Below are positions 25,501-38,700 of a DNA stretch of 64,000 nt, one piece after another. Below the pieces are notes generated by a model, which was not told the DNA's origin, did not search any database, and saw nothing but the letters and a program-made list of their open reading frames with translations. Source of the stretch: Gymnogyps californianus (Eukaryota; Chordata; Aves; Accipitriformes; Cathartidae); assembly GCF_018139145.2 (NCBI RefSeq), contig NC_059478.1, positions 2,728,001 to 2,792,000 on the forward strand. The letters are read 5' to 3'. How positions within the stretch are numbered: position 1 is the first letter of the stretch; each line of letters starts with the position of its first letter. The translations under genes and the position numbers were made by a program.

Positions 25501-27643
25501 ATGCAGAATGATCTTATTTCCTGTTGAACATTTACTCTCTCCAGCCACACAAGAGCTATGTGCGGCTGATCATCGACACAGACCGCCCCGGCTTGCAAAG
25601 CAGTTCTAAGGAATGGCCGTGGCTGGTTTACATCATGAACGGAGGCATTTCATGCATGCACAGCACTCAATCGCATACAGTCATGTCAACATTGATTTAA
25701 TTGTGTCACCATTTTAATGCCCTTTTCTTCTGTCTTCCTGGAAAACTGAATAACTCCACTTTTTTTTTTCCTAAGTGGGGTACATTGCTTGCACACATCT
25801 CAGCAAGCCATTCGAGCAAATCCACTTACAAAGATAGCATCACTGTGTCGAGTGTGAGGAGTGAAAGTCTCTTTCCAAAGCCGTTCAGTCCACGTCCGTG
25901 CACTGGGTTTCTCGCAGGCATGCACGTGCCTGCAGGCACGGCTCACTGACTACCAGAGCAGAGCCAGCACCCTCGATACAGACTGCCAAAAATAGACTGC
26001 AAGCACATTTTGAGTACTGCACAGCAGAGCTGTGTTAAAGTCAGGAGCAGTGTGGTTTTCCTCTCGATACAGAATCTGTGAGAAGCAGGGCTGGGGAGAT
26101 ACTGTCCCGCTCCGAAGCAAGGTGCTACCCGTGAAGTGCCTGGAAGCATCTTACCTGTTCGGGATGGAGCATCTCCCTGTCTCTGCTCAGTTTCCAGCAG
26201 CACGCTTAGCCTCTAATTTGAGAAAGGAAAAATACAGTCTGGCACACCACCCTTGAAATACAGCCCACCCATCTATTATGCCAAAGCTAGTGTTTATAGT
26301 TTCCCTCAAAAAAGGTCACGGAGTACTCTGCAGCACTACACAGCGTGGGACTGTGTATCCACATGGGATGTTAGAAAACTCACTAAAATGGGAACTTAGT
26401 TCTATGCAGAAGAACCGTATTTCTGTAACTCACAAAACCTTCCTTAAAGCTATGGATTTCCTCCTTCTCACCTTAAGCAATCATAGAAGTCTCCTAGATC
26501 TCCCGTGATGTCCTCTACAACCCAACCACCCTACTGAAGCCTGCAACTCAGATCAAAGTCAAATGAAGCCTTTGTGATGTAATGAATTTAAAAAGCTACA
26601 TGAAGAGCAAATTTTCTAGCACCACTGGAAGAGGAAAACAGCCTTCCTTGGTATTTTAATACCTATACAACCATAGCTAGAAACACACGGACTGCAAGCT
26701 ATGTGCATGGCCTCACATGCTAGCTGAAAAAATTTGACGTTTAATATTAAAAAATTTTAAACCTTGAACTTAAAGGGGTGAAAATGGCAACAGTAATTTT
26801 CTAGAACAGTTCAAAATTTCAATTTGGAAAATGCAATTTGCCTTTCACTGTGACCCAAAAAAAAAATATTTGGATATACTTCTCCACAAGGCTTTCATCA
26901 CTGCGCAAAATGTTCATCATCATCATCTTCGCTTTTCTCCTGTAGCAAGTTAAGACATGGAGTCCCCCCGCCCGGCTAGCCCAGAAAGCGCTTCCCCATT
27001 AAAAGCTTTGGTCCAAGTCATTAAAACGCATGAAAGTGAAGATCTACCTCAGACATGGGCATGAAGTTTCCCAAATATTCCCCAGCTCCTGCAGGCCTTT
27101 GCCCACCTACGCCCCCCGCACTAGGCCTTGCGACCAGCCCCCAGGAAAAACGGTCATTTCCCATTTCATCTTGCTTAGAGAGTCCCTTTTCAACTCAAGT
27201 CAGGTTTTTTTTTCAGTCCCTGGCATCAATCAGGCCCTTTTACTTTGAGAAACGAGGTCAGGAGAGGAGAAGGGCTCCCAGCCGCAACTCACCGTTTCTG
27301 ACCATAGGTGACTGCTTTGTGGGTTATTCGGTTCCTCCGGCAGAAAATCACCGTAATTAAGTGTCAGGAGTTTGATGAGGAAACCTTTCCTCACACCGGA
27401 GGCGGGAGTCTTCACCAGCCTCTTTCTCTCACTTTTTGACAATGCACCAAAGTCACAACATAAAAAGCCTTGGAATTTTCCAACATTTCTGTTTCCTTTA
27501 AAGGCAAGAAAAGAGCTTTTTAGGAAAATAATTTACTTTAGTCCCCAGACTTCCAAAATGCAGCTGGAGGAATAGTTTTTACCAGTTTCCCTCTAGCAAG
27601 CAGCTTGTGTCAATGGCATTTTTGGAGGAAAAAGGAGCACAGA
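22600..27643. other. Non-coding stretch
   Basis: No gene, RNA or repeat family recognised. A 16-bp perfect palindrome (CGTGCCTGCAGGCACG) lies at 25925-25940. A sequence near 26480-26530 faintly recalls a CR1 3' end but is too weak to call. Open frames are short and domain-free. Confidence 0.55.
25925..25940. repeat. 16-bp perfect palindrome
   Basis: CGTGCCTGCAGGCACG is identical to its own reverse complement. It overlaps a second inverted pair to the left (GCAGGCA ... TGCCTGC). It could bind a dimeric factor or be chance; no gene lies beside it. Confidence 0.85.
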
Positions 27644-27681
27644 AGATTAAATAGATATTAATTGAGATTAAATAGATATTA
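27644..27681. repeat. Two-copy 17-bp direct repeat
   Basis: AGATTAAATAGATATTA occurs identically at 27644-27660 and 27665-27681, a 21-bp period. It probably arose by replication slippage or a very recent local duplication, since both copies are exact. Confidence 0.9.
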
Positions 27682-30600
27682 GCTGTTGTAACACGGGAAA
27701 CGCAACCTTAACTTGCTGCCTCTTGGCTGGCTGACTTATTGCGCTTATTTAGGCAATTATGCTGGAAAAAGTGGCTGAGGGTGCTTGCTTTCTGCCTGCT
27801 TTGGTGTTTTTTTTTTTAATATGTTCTCACTTTGGAGGCATTTCCAGAGCTTTTTCTCAGCAACTGGGAATGGGTTCCCAAACCTTTGGAAGAGAAAAAG
27901 TGGATAAGGGCCTGCCTAATTCATGGATGCCGGGAGTAACAGTTCCTCACACGTGGTGGCTTTTGTAGACAACTGTCCACCTGAAGAAACCCATGTCTTT
28001 GCACCCCAACTTGTCACAACCCCCTTTCATTTTGCAGGACCCACGACAGAGCAGTGTGATGAGCCGGGCTGTCACCAGTTCCTCAGCAACAAGAAGACTT
28101 CTTGTGAAATTTTTTAACAGCTCTTAGAAAGACATACCCTCTCTGGTTTCTCTTCTGCCTTTTGAAGTTCCTTTCTTCGATCTGAAAATTCAAGTTCGCG
28201 TCAAGTTCACTTTTTATTTCCATGTATTGACCTCAAGCCAGGAAGTGTGGCAGGGAGGATGGACAGTGCTATAGCACCACGACACTTTTAAATTTTCCAG
28301 ATTTGGTGCAAAAGTGTAATGAAGAGAAGACTGCTTACAGTCTCTGACACCCTTGCTATCATACACAACTTAATCTTCAACCGTAATCTTCGTATGAATT
28401 TGACAGAAGGTCCAACAAAAATTCATAAATATGAACATACAAATAATTGGAACATGTTTAAAATTTCCCAGCAGTTTCAACAGAAAAGCAACTTATCAAA
28501 AGCAGTCTTTTCACCAAAATGTGCGAATCTTGGGGAAAAACAAATCAGTTCTAAGTTAGCATTTATGGTCAAAATAGCTTCCCCACCAGAGTTATTGCTC
28601 CTAGCAGCAGCCAGGTCTTAGGTATTCCTCTGTCAGTCTATTCCAAGCTTTCTGTAGGAGCTGTTCCAAAACGTTTCAATAATTAAGCATTCTGTGAAGC
28701 AAGAATTTATACCTTTTATACCATGAATTTATACTTTCCATATTCCATGTAATGGAATGGACTGTGCACTCGGCTCTTCTTTAATGCAGCCACTTCACCA
28801 CAGACAGAGCCTCATTAGAAGTAGAAATGACCCAAAAACTAGAGCACGTGTTTAAGATACAGAGATTTGACGTTCAAGTCCATGCCCACATAACACAGGA
28901 AAACCCCCAAAATGTTTGTTGCATCCCTAGATGGAGGAAGAAATTTTTCAAATGCAAAAATTTGCAAGAGATGGGAAAATGGATACCTCTCTGCTGAATC
29001 TTTAGGACCAGACACATACAACTATAAAGATTCAGTTGTATCCTCCATCTGAAATACAACATACACAAACGACAAGCCTGAGAGAACAAAAACTTTCCAC
29101 CCTCAGGTCATAGCTCAATTTGCTAATTAACACCATGTTTGCACCCAGGGACTCTCTCCCACACTGCGGCCTTTCCTGTATGATTCATTATCCCATATGA
29201 TTGACAGTTTCTTTATGATCCTTATTTTACCATGAAATATCTTTTACCTTTAATCATGTATTGGCACGGAGCATATGCTACTGATTACAAGTTGGGCTGT
29301 ATTTAATAGGCGTGCAAATATTTGGTTTTGGTGAAATGCAACGAGCTTCCAGCCCCATCTATTGGTGTAAGAGATGTTATTTAAGTGAAATGCAAGAGCC
29401 GTCATAAAAGCCAAGAATGGAAGAATTCATACTGAAGGAATACGTGATCATCTCAGCGACTGTCTCCGTAATTCTTCAAATTGATCAAAACTGTTACCAT
29501 CAAACAAAATCATGAGAGTTGTGGTTTGGTTTGAGGGAGAAAAGAGAGGAAAGGATGGCTTTCGGTTGGGTATTTACAGCCAAAGATGATGCTCCCAAGA
29601 AAACGTTTGTCTGAAGTTATACATCTCCAGATTTTATATGTAAAGGGAACACAGATGTAGATGAGTGGAACCAGAGACATTCATCAGCGTACAGAAAGGA
29701 GAAGGTAGCTACCATGCTGAGCAGAAGTGGCTCCTGGAGGAAACCAGGGAAAAATATAGACTTTCTTTCCGGTTCTTCAGCTGGTGAAATCAGGAAGCAG
29801 GTTCATTTGAGGTATTTATAAGAAGCTAAATGGAACACTGAGTTAGCTTCAAGTGTTGTTTGTTTGCTTGGATTTTTTTTTTTTTTTCCCCAGATGAAAC
29901 AGAAACTTTAATGAATCTATGAAAAAGAAACTTTTGGGAAAGGTGTGCCCCAACTTCTTTAACAATGGAAAATTCAAAGTTTCTTATTAGCCAATATTTT
30001 ACTCCTATTTTATAAAGGTGGAAAACAGGGAACAGAAGCATAAGAGGTATTTTAAGATTTTCCCAAAGTCCAGAAGTGACAAAACGAAGGAGTTAAGACA
30101 ACTAGGTAGAAATTGTAAAAGTCCAGTGCCACCATACTGATGCCACATTCAATGATAGGAGCACTTCAGCAGTCCATTCTGTTCAGTGACCACAATGTAC
30201 TTGTAGTAAGCTTTGGGAAACTTCTGAGAAATAAATATCTTTACCCCTAAGATATTTTTCAAAGACGTCAAGCAGTTCACCCAAGGATGGAGCAGCAGAT
30301 GTGAACAAAACCAAGCTCCACAGAAAACCAGCAGGTCATTTCCCTGGACTTTCCTAGGAGAACAACAGGATGACTGGTCTCAGGGGAGCAAGAGAGACGT
30401 ACAGACTGACATAGTCATGGACTAGTTATGACAGGCTGTTTTAAAAAGAACTTTTCCACTGAGATTGTATGTTATGGATTAAAGCTGCATGTATTATTTA
30501 TTAGTACAGAAAAAAGATCAGACGAAGTCAGGCTACATACCAATTGCACCTCAGCTGTGATGCCAGCACCAGCATGATGTGACCACATTAATTTTCAATA

Positions 30601-30763
30601 TGATTTGGAGGTCTAATAATAAAATCAGGTACCTTATAAACTGATAGTCTAGAGATTGCCTAGCTCTTACACCAGATAAACTGAACTACTTGAAGAAAAA
30701 AGGAAGCCCTGGCTGCAGTTGGTTAGGAATGCTTGGTAGAGCAAATTAGATCCAGGCCTCATA
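27682..30763. other. Non-coding stretch
   Basis: No gene recognised. A T-rich run at about 29873-29887 ends in CCCCAG and could act as a cryptic splice acceptor. A small ATTCCAT/ATGGAAT inverted pair lies near 28743-28759. Confidence 0.55.
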
Positions 30764-30924
30764 TAGAGGTTGCAGATGCCCCATCCCTGGAAACATTCAA
30801 GGCCAGGTTGGAGGGGCCTCTGAGCTACCTGATCTAGTTGAAGATGTCCCTGTTCATTGCAGGGGAGTTGGACTAGATAACCTTTAAAGGTCCCTTCCAA
30901 CTCAAGCCATTCTATAATTCTATA
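30764..30924 (+). mobile_element. CR1 LINE 3' tail fragment
   Basis: This is the short 3' end of a CR1 element. GCAGATGCCCCATCCCTGGA at about 30772-30791 matches the coding end of CR1 ORF2, also present near 49570 in the long copy. GTTGGACTAGATAACCTTT and GGTCCCTTCCAACTCAA follow at about 30867-30906. It ends in two copies of the CR1 terminal 8-mer (ATTCTATA), at 30909-30924. Severe 5' truncation is typical of the family. No coding function remains. Confidence 0.9.
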
Positions 30925-32336
30925 GATTTTCTTAGTCTTTTTCTAGAATACCCATTTCCATACGTGACACTTCTATCTTGCTCCTGAGGTGTACGGGAGA
31001 GCATGAGACTCTTTTCTGCTCTCTGGTCACAGTGATCCGTTATCCTGGAGGACAGCAGAGGCCACACCGTGGAGACAATGTCAAAGCTGACATACACACA
31101 TGTCCTGATCCAATTCTGTAGTATTTCTAGCTCTTTCTCCCTGCAGAGACTTCAAGAGTACCAGCTCCTATTGCCATTGAAATAAATTTGTCCTCTGGAA
31201 GGTCTTACATTGTATTTATCCTCCAAATATCCACCTGGAAGCAGCATTCTGCCCTTGACTTAGTGACTTAATTTCATCACTATCAAACAACTTCTGTTTT
31301 GCATTTTCAAAGCAGAAGTTCATCCCAATGGAACTTAAAAGTTCTTCAGGGGAAACTACTGAAAGTAACTTCTTTGCAAAACGACCTGCCCAAGATTTAA
31401 TCTTCCTCTATTACAATTACTTCTGTTTCATGAGAAAAACCTCATAAAATTGTTATAATTTATGCTAGCTCAAACCACACATTAATTAAGAAATGAAGGC
31501 ATATTTCTATTAATACTGCTTTTGTAATGCAATGTCTACCTCCTGAAATTAACTGCAAGCAACTAAAAATAGGAAAATTAAAAACCTTTGGGGCAAGTAT
31601 TGCCTCTGAAGTATAAACAGCTTCAGATTTTTATTCAGCACACAAAATTCCTCTGCCCTAACCCCCTTCTGTTTATAGGCAAGGAGCCAATAGAAAACAG
31701 ATTTGTAATTAAAATCCTTGGAATTCATGCAGTCAAGCTATAAATATTAATATCATTTTTAGACATTGAGTTAGCACAAGGATACCGCTGTTCAAGCTTT
31801 ATCACCATATCTTTTAATTCTTCTGTTTGCATTTAGCTCTTCCAACCATTTCCAAATTTATAAGCTAATGAGAATTGTTTTATTAGTGGAGAATTAAGGT
31901 GCCCACACAAATATTTTGTCTTAAAGAGTCTAATTTTTTTCATGCTTCTGAAGAGTTTCTTTTTTTCCTAATCCATTTCTTTTATGCGTGGCAATTACCC
32001 AATTGCTTATACAGTTCATTATTTTATTTTTCTTGGAATTCTTCTAAAAATTACAGCCTTTTCCAATAAAGACTTTATTCTTCTTTTCCTTTTTGTTAAG
32101 AGATTTCCAACCAATTTGGAATCAATATACCAATGTATTGTTAACAAAGCAGAATCTGTTTCCAGCTGCAAATACTAGCTGGAAATGCATAACAGAAATG
32201 TAACTCTGCAGAAATGAAAAGAGAAAGTCATAACATAGAAAACTTTTCACATCAGATAAAAATTAAGTTGAAATGGAGTTAAGACTGATATTTCAAAACT
32301 ATAACTTTGTGTGAAAGATGCTACCCCAAAAGTAAG
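30925..32336. other. Non-coding AT-rich stretch
   Basis: No gene, RNA or repeat recognised. The sequence is strongly AT-rich with short domain-free frames. Confidence 0.6.
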
Positions 32337-32408
32337 CAAAATAAATGAAATAAATTAAATAAATAAATAAATATTTTTTAAAAAATTATAAAGAAATAAA
32401 GAAATTTA
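32337..32408. repeat. AT-rich simple repeat, (AAAT)n core
   Basis: An A/T-only tract with interrupted AAAT units (clearest at 32357-32373) followed by T and A runs. Composition is A and T with almost no G or C. Confidence 0.9.
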
Positions 32409-33094
32409 AAGTCCATTTTAACACAATATTCACACATGGTAAGGTATAAAAAAAGAATATAGGTACTCAGCAATTATGCCTGTGTTTAAGGCAGCTTTGG
32501 GTTGGTTTGGTGTACAGACTTCACCCTCCCTGGGAACAAGACATGAAGAAGAAAACTTCTCTGAGAATTTTACGGATCACAGGAAAGAGGTTTTGGTTTG
32601 TGAAGAATTATGGTTAGAAAATCGTAATTTTAAAACTGTTTTAAAACTTCAGTTAGGCAAAGGATTGCCATAAATTGAACATGAAATTTGAACAGTATCT
32701 TCATTACTCCACCAAAAATTTGGCCTGATACCAGGAGCTGAATTTCACAAAGGAGTTTCTTTTTAATAACTTTGAACAAAGAAAAAAGGGCTTTGCTATG
32801 AACATGTGGAAAACTGAATAAACTCGGAAAGACGAAATGCTGTAATTTTGATCACAATATGCTATCTCACTTAAAGAAAATGAGGTTTTCTCATCCCTGT
32901 TTCCCACAAAGAACTGCCTTAACTATGGAGCAGAATCAGCGTGACCACAGCACAGTGCTCCAGCAGCACTTGGTCGGGATTAACATCCTCTGATGAATAA
33001 TGTCAGAGTGAGTCCATCCAAAATACTTAAGCAATCAAAGGCAAAATACAAAATAAAAATTAAGAGACAATGTTTCTGCTGACTGTAGAGTATA
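32409..33094. other. Non-coding stretch
   Basis: Nothing recognised. The open frames at 32476-32673 (+) and 32704-32907 (-) are short and without domains. Confidence 0.55.
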
Positions 33095-33148
33095 ATTCAT
33101 ACTCAGTGCGTGAATGCATACTCAGTATGTGAATTCACACGTACTCAG
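33095..33148. repeat. 19-bp tandem repeat, about 2.8 copies
   Basis: Units at 33095-33113 and 33114-33132 share the pattern AT(T/G)CATACTCAGT followed by GTGA, with a partial and more diverged third unit at 33133-33148. The repeated CATACTCAGT core is clear by eye. No function is evident. Confidence 0.8.
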
Positions 33149-33174
33149 CCCAGTGGGATCCCTACCGTGGAAAA

Positions 33175-33201
33175 CTTGAATCAACAGAAGGTTGATTCAA
33201 G
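33175..33201. repeat. Perfect hairpin, 11-bp arms, 5-nt loop
   Basis: CTTGAATCAAC at 33175-33185 is the exact reverse complement of GTTGATTCAAG at 33191-33201, with loop AGAAG. This is the longest perfect short-loop hairpin I found outside the 46.5 kb patch. Confidence 0.9.
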
Positions 33202-33209
33202 AGAAAAGA

Positions 33210-33231
33210 TTTTAACTTAGGAGAGTTAAAA
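33210..33231. repeat. Perfect hairpin, 8-bp arms, 6-nt loop
   Basis: TTTTAACT at 33210-33217 pairs exactly with AGTTAAAA at 33224-33231, with loop TAGGAG. It lies 8 bp after the 11-bp hairpin. In AT-rich DNA an 8-bp pairing is unremarkable alone; its position beside the larger hairpin is the reason to record it. Confidence 0.75.
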
Positions 33232-35605
33232 AACAAAATACCATTCTCTTCTCTTACCAGGTAAGACAATGAACCAAAGGACTTGTTTCAGCAGATTGTG
33301 TTAGGAAATGCCATATCGAATCATATCAATAGCCCTTTAGACAGTTTTAGAATGATTATTGGTAAAGGAAGTTGATTCTTAATTTCTCCTATTAAAGACT
33401 TCCAATCTCAGGCTAATAGTGAAGCCACTAATAACTATCCAGCCTTCAAGTAAGTACTTCCAACAGATTTCCACCAGTTTCAATGAAGCAGACAAGAAAT
33501 GTGCTACCAAAGAAGCAAATTTGAAAATTTTACTTGCTATATGCTCAAGATGTTACTGATAGCCTATATAGACATCATACAGCAATGGCAGAAACATACA
33601 TAAAAAAAAATTCTACTGTTAAAAATGTTCTATAGTTTAAGACAACCACAAATAGATTAGCAGCAGGTGAATCAAAATTTGATCCCAGTTCTCTATGCTT
33701 TACAAATGTGAATGACATTTGGCATTAAAGAATTCACACTGAAACCAGAGGAGGAGTAAAGGCAGCTGTAGTGAAACTGCTGCTCTCGGCGATGCCTGGG
33801 AAGAGCCCTGGGTCAGAGTTTTGAGCAGAAAATCATCTCCTCTTTTCTCTCCAGACTTCCTTCAAAATCCGTTTCCGCACGGCTGTAGGGAACACGTCAA
33901 TAGTCTCCCTCTGAAATTTTACCAGGAAATTATCAAAACAAACAGGAATAGTTCTCAATGTTGTTTTCTCAGTGGTGTTTCTAGACAAAGATGCTCGAGC
34001 TGGCCTCATTAGCAGCTGCTTCTGGGCTGTGAGATCTTTACCATATACATACATGGGCCATAAGGAAGGGAGTCACGGAGCAACGGCTGCTGAAATATAG
34101 AGCAGTGAGGTTCATTTTAAGTTACATTGCCAGGAAACTGAGACAAGACTAAATATATACGGATTATGACAGGAGGAGGTTTCTGCTCAGGCGAGCTGGT
34201 ATCTACGGGTCGCCAGATCTTAAGGACACGGCAGATTTGCTGGCTCTACACGGGGAACCCGCCGGGTACAGGGGTCCCAAATACCTACAAACAAAATACC
34301 TACCACAAACAGCAGCAGACAGAGTAACATCGATTGTGGACAGCGGCTCTCCAGCACCTGAAAAAAGATTTGTAACTACGATGTTAAATATCTATAGTAA
34401 GATAGACATTAAAATAAATATTTGGGGAAACAGGTTTACAGCCAGAGTAGCATAAGTGCACTTTGCAGCCTGTCCTCACTGAAAAATATAATTGGAGTCA
34501 TTTGGTCTTGTACTAAAATGGGATTTGCTATATTTCAGGGAAGGGATTAGAGTATAAACCCTTCTAACTCACACAGGGAGATGAACATTGAATTCATCAC
34601 ACTGCTTTATTCATGTCTTCTCCCACATCCCCTCTCTTTCTAGTTCTTCTAATTTGAGTTTCAGATTCAAATAGCTGCAATTATGGAACAATTCAATCAC
34701 AGGGAAAAGAAAAAAAATCACAGGAAAAGAAAAAAAAAAGAAAAAAACCCCCACCAGAGCGCGGTTTGGCAGGGCATGTTCTGTCTTTAAACACGGATTA
34801 AAATGAGGAGGATTGTTCAAAATCAAATAAACTTATGCGAGCAATTAGTGCAAATTCCTGCAATCTTGGATTATTTCTCTTTGTAACTATTCAGCTGCAA
34901 CAGGCTAGTCAGAACAGGAATTTTCCTTTTTACGAGTGTCGTTCAAGGCATCTGTACAGACACTTAGAAAACTCACTCATTACAGTTACCAAAGTTGCAT
35001 TAGGATTTAAAGAACAATTAAAATTAAATTTGTTAAACTGGCTGAAGTTTAGACTGAGAACCAATCTTAAAACCAGCAAGAAGGCTATTTTACTTGTTCT
35101 CTTGTGAGAAGTCAAGTGGAGATTAGAATAATTTCAAGAAATGAAATGTGATGCAGACTGAAATTATTAGGAAAAAGAGATTTATATCTTCATCTTATTT
35201 TCGTAATAGCAAACAGCTCTCTGGCTGACATTTCAGAAAATTCAACCCATAGTCTCAAATTCCTTAGGATTTGAAACATACATTGGGAAACAAAGAGTGA
35301 TTAAATCCAGGTTTCCCGTGTGAGTAGGACCCATTCAATCAGGACTGCAGCGCAGAGATTTCAGGGCATGGGCCACTGAGCTCAGAAACGTTGATCCGCT
35401 GGCTTACTCACCTCGGGTAAAACATCGGGGGGCCAATATGTTCATGTCATTTGGGGATCTTTCAGCCTCAGAACTGGAAGCTGGAAGCTAGAAGAGCATT
35501 ACAGCTACACCTACGTAATGTTTTCTAAATCAGAGACAGACACCCCAGCAGCAACGAAGAATTACCGTTTTGTTTGGTTTCAGACATATTACCTTAGCCT
35601 TAGAG
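33232..35605. other. Non-coding stretch
   Basis: No gene recognised. It includes an A-rich duplicated tract (34697-34740). The open frames (for example 34835-35107, 90 codons) are Leu/Asn/Lys-rich and without domains. Confidence 0.55.
34697..34740. repeat. A-rich direct duplication
   Basis: TCACAGGGAAAAGAAAAAA and a close second copy TCACAGGAAAAGAAAAAAA start at 34697 and 34718, giving a purine-only run apart from the short TCAC starts. This looks like slippage in a poly-A-rich segment. Confidence 0.8.
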
Positions 35606-35705
35606 TAATATAAAGAATAAAATAATAAAAAAAATATATATAATAAATAATATAAATAATAAAAAATAAAAAATAAAATAAATATAAATAATATTAATAT
35701 AAAGA
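35606..35705. repeat. AT-rich simple repeat, about 100 bp
   Basis: An almost pure A/T tract of mixed TAAA, TAA and TA units. It is the longest low-complexity AT run in the window. Such tracts unwind easily and mutate quickly. Confidence 0.9.
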
Positions 35706-38700
35706 GTAATCAAAGGTTAGTCTTGGCACTTAATTATTTGTTTGGAAGTATTCTATTAAATCAGTGTGAATTGTTTCAAACAGGTTACACTCATAATGCA
35801 TAAAATACTTCAATACAGAACAGGTAGTAGGTACCAAAAGGGAACCCAACACCTTGAGCTTAAGATTTCGTTTGCTGAAGGTGCTACTGTAAGCCGTGAT
35901 TAAGGTCAGGTTTCAGGTTAGGAACACCGTGTTGGAAAGGAACGGAAGCACCTTCATTATGTCTGATGACATTTGTGATGATTGATGGACCTTATTCAGC
36001 CTGCCTTGACTACAAACAAACACCCACCCCCCAAAACAAAAAAGAGGTCCAAATCAAAAGGAATAAATAACCTAAATTTTATTAATAACTTAAGTTTTAT
36101 TAAGCTGTAGCTCACCTAGCTATGCTTAAAGCTAAGACAAAAGTTAGACCTGGAAGTCCTAAGGGACCTCTATTAGCCATTAAGGCTTACATTGCAAAAG
36201 CCAGAAAGTGACTGGGCCGCAGGAGACACAACTAGGAAGCGTCGGAGGTTGCCCAGTTACATCCCTGTGGGACTAACACGACTAGGACTTGGAACTGCGA
36301 AACATCTCTTTGGGCAGTCAGAAATCCGATCATGAAAATGTTAAGAAGGCACACGTGGATTAAAATTAGTTGCATCAAACATTTTGTAAGAGATTTTCCC
36401 CTGCCTTTCCCTCAGTTACCCTTCTGATATCACATATTTAGAAATATTTATTTTTAATAACATCACTTCCCCGGTAATTTATAAAGCAAAATGAGCAACA
36501 GTAAAACATTTCCTAGAACTATTGCTGAACAGGGAACAAATTATCTGCTGTGCCACAGTAAGACAAACAAGTTGGACTGAGTAGTCCATACATAAACACT
36601 AATGATCGCATTAACTCAATCTATTTAATTAATCACTACTACAGTAAAGTCCACGTGCTTGTTACGTCCTCTTCTGTCTCTGGATATACTGTTCCTCTGA
36701 AATTAATGAGTTCAAAGCTATCCCCTTTAAAACTTGTTAATGGTCACCACCGGGCTTGCTCACACTAGACCCTTTTGAAAATTTGGAGAGATGCTTTACA
36801 TATCACCCTACTAAGTCCAAGAATTCAAATAAGTCCCCGTTCTCTGAAAATGAGTCACCAGTTTTTGGTCCACCATCATTGTTTCCAGTCAAAACATTTT
36901 GAAAAAGGAAATTACAGCAGCCAAGATAATCAAGCATTGAGTTCTTGGGGTGGATATTTTGACACCTTAAATTTTGCTATGGAAATTTTTTCTGCCTGAA
37001 TGAATCAGTAACCTGGAAAAAAAACAGAATGAGTAAAAAAATACTACAATAGGTTGTGATTCATTTTTTCACCGTTAAGTGGCTACATGCCTTCATACCA
37101 TGCTAAAGGCCACACTGTGAAGAAGAGCGCTGCAGCTAACAAGGAGAAGAAACCTAAACTAGCATATGCATCAGCAAATGAGTGTGACACATCCACCGGG
37201 TTTCAGAGCTGCATCGCTGAAGAGGTGCGTTGACACCGTAATGATGAGTCCGGTAGGAAAATAAGGGGGCAAAGGAGGAAAGAATAGCTGAAGAAGTCAT
37301 CTTTTCACCGCAGGAATCTCTTCCTAGACATTAGGCAACATGTTTTACTCCTCAGGGTGATGTTAAATATTAAACATAGTGAACAACAGGGTCTAGAGTT
37401 TTTGCAAGCCCCGTTTGGCACTTAAAATGGTAAATCCTTTCATTTCAAGCCTGGAACAGAGTACAGGTAGACATTGACTTATCAACGTGCAGAAACTTCG
37501 TGCTCACCAGCAAGATGCAGGGAAGTGAAGAGGCATGCTGTCGGTAGGGACAGCATAGCTAACTAATGGCACCTACGTCTGAAGCGAAAGGATTTACCAT
37601 TTTCCCTATTAATACCAATGATATTGTAGTAGGGAAGGAGAATTTAGAGAATCGCTTTTGTCGGAGACAAGCAATCACTCTAAATGTGCTTTGCTTATAC
37701 CATTTTGAACCCACGTCTTCTAAAGTGCCTACTTGTGCAACAGGGGCTGGTTGTTTTGTATTATGACATGAAAATACGGATCACACCTTTACTATATGAT
37801 GTAATACAACAACAGTCGGCAGCCAGCTCTTGCAAACATCCGTCTGCCAAAACATCCAAGGTAATTGCATCAATCACTGGCTCCATATAAACAAGTTCAT
37901 GGTTGGTGGTAGTGCGGTCTGACGACCGTCATGGATTAGTTTACTTATGAGACAGTGCCTCTCAGTCTACGGACTACAGTCACATCTCCTGCAAATCTGC
38001 ATAATTTCACTGATCTCATCAAAATTCCATCTATTTTGGGCTGAACTGGACCCGCAATCAGGCTGATGCAGCGCAGGGAGACGTGGATCTCACAGCTTAA
38101 CCATCAGCCATCCAGAAGGTCTGCCTTCTGGGCACACAACGCACACCCACCTGCGTCCCTCCTGCTTCCCAGCGCCTCTTGGGCACAGCAGCCAGCAGCT
38201 CTCCTTGGAGAAGGTCAGACCTCAAATGTCAGACCGAATTAAAAGAAAGTCAATATGGAATAGGGTTGGGCCAAAAAAACATTCGTAGACTGTACGCACG
38301 GCAACGTGAATTCCACCCTCCTCGGTTTCCCCCAGGAAACAAAATATAAAAATAACGTTAGAGTGAGGCGAGGATTTAAAAATGCCCAGAATTTTGGTTT
38401 TATTTGTTGATTATTTTCACTCGGTGGAGGAAAGGAGTTAGAAACTTCAAAGTCATTTGGACATTTTTAACTGAAAAGTTTCACTTCAAACACAGCAAAA
38501 TCTTTTAAGAATTTTTTTTTAAACTGGTTAAAATTAAGAGGTTATCCAAAGGCATCAGTGATTTCAAAATTAAATAAGACATCTTCATGTGGCACAGAGT
38601 TAAGCCAAAATCACTTTGTAATGTTTTCATTTCAACAAAAGGCATTGAAGATGTCATTTTGACTCAAAAAAAGCTCTTTTTTCAAGTTTCAGTTACCTTG

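Noticed and set aside
26480..26530. Possible CR1 3' end (AATCATAGAA followed by CCAACC-like text)
   Set aside because: Too short and too diverged to separate from chance; the following sequence does not match the rest of a CR1 3' region.
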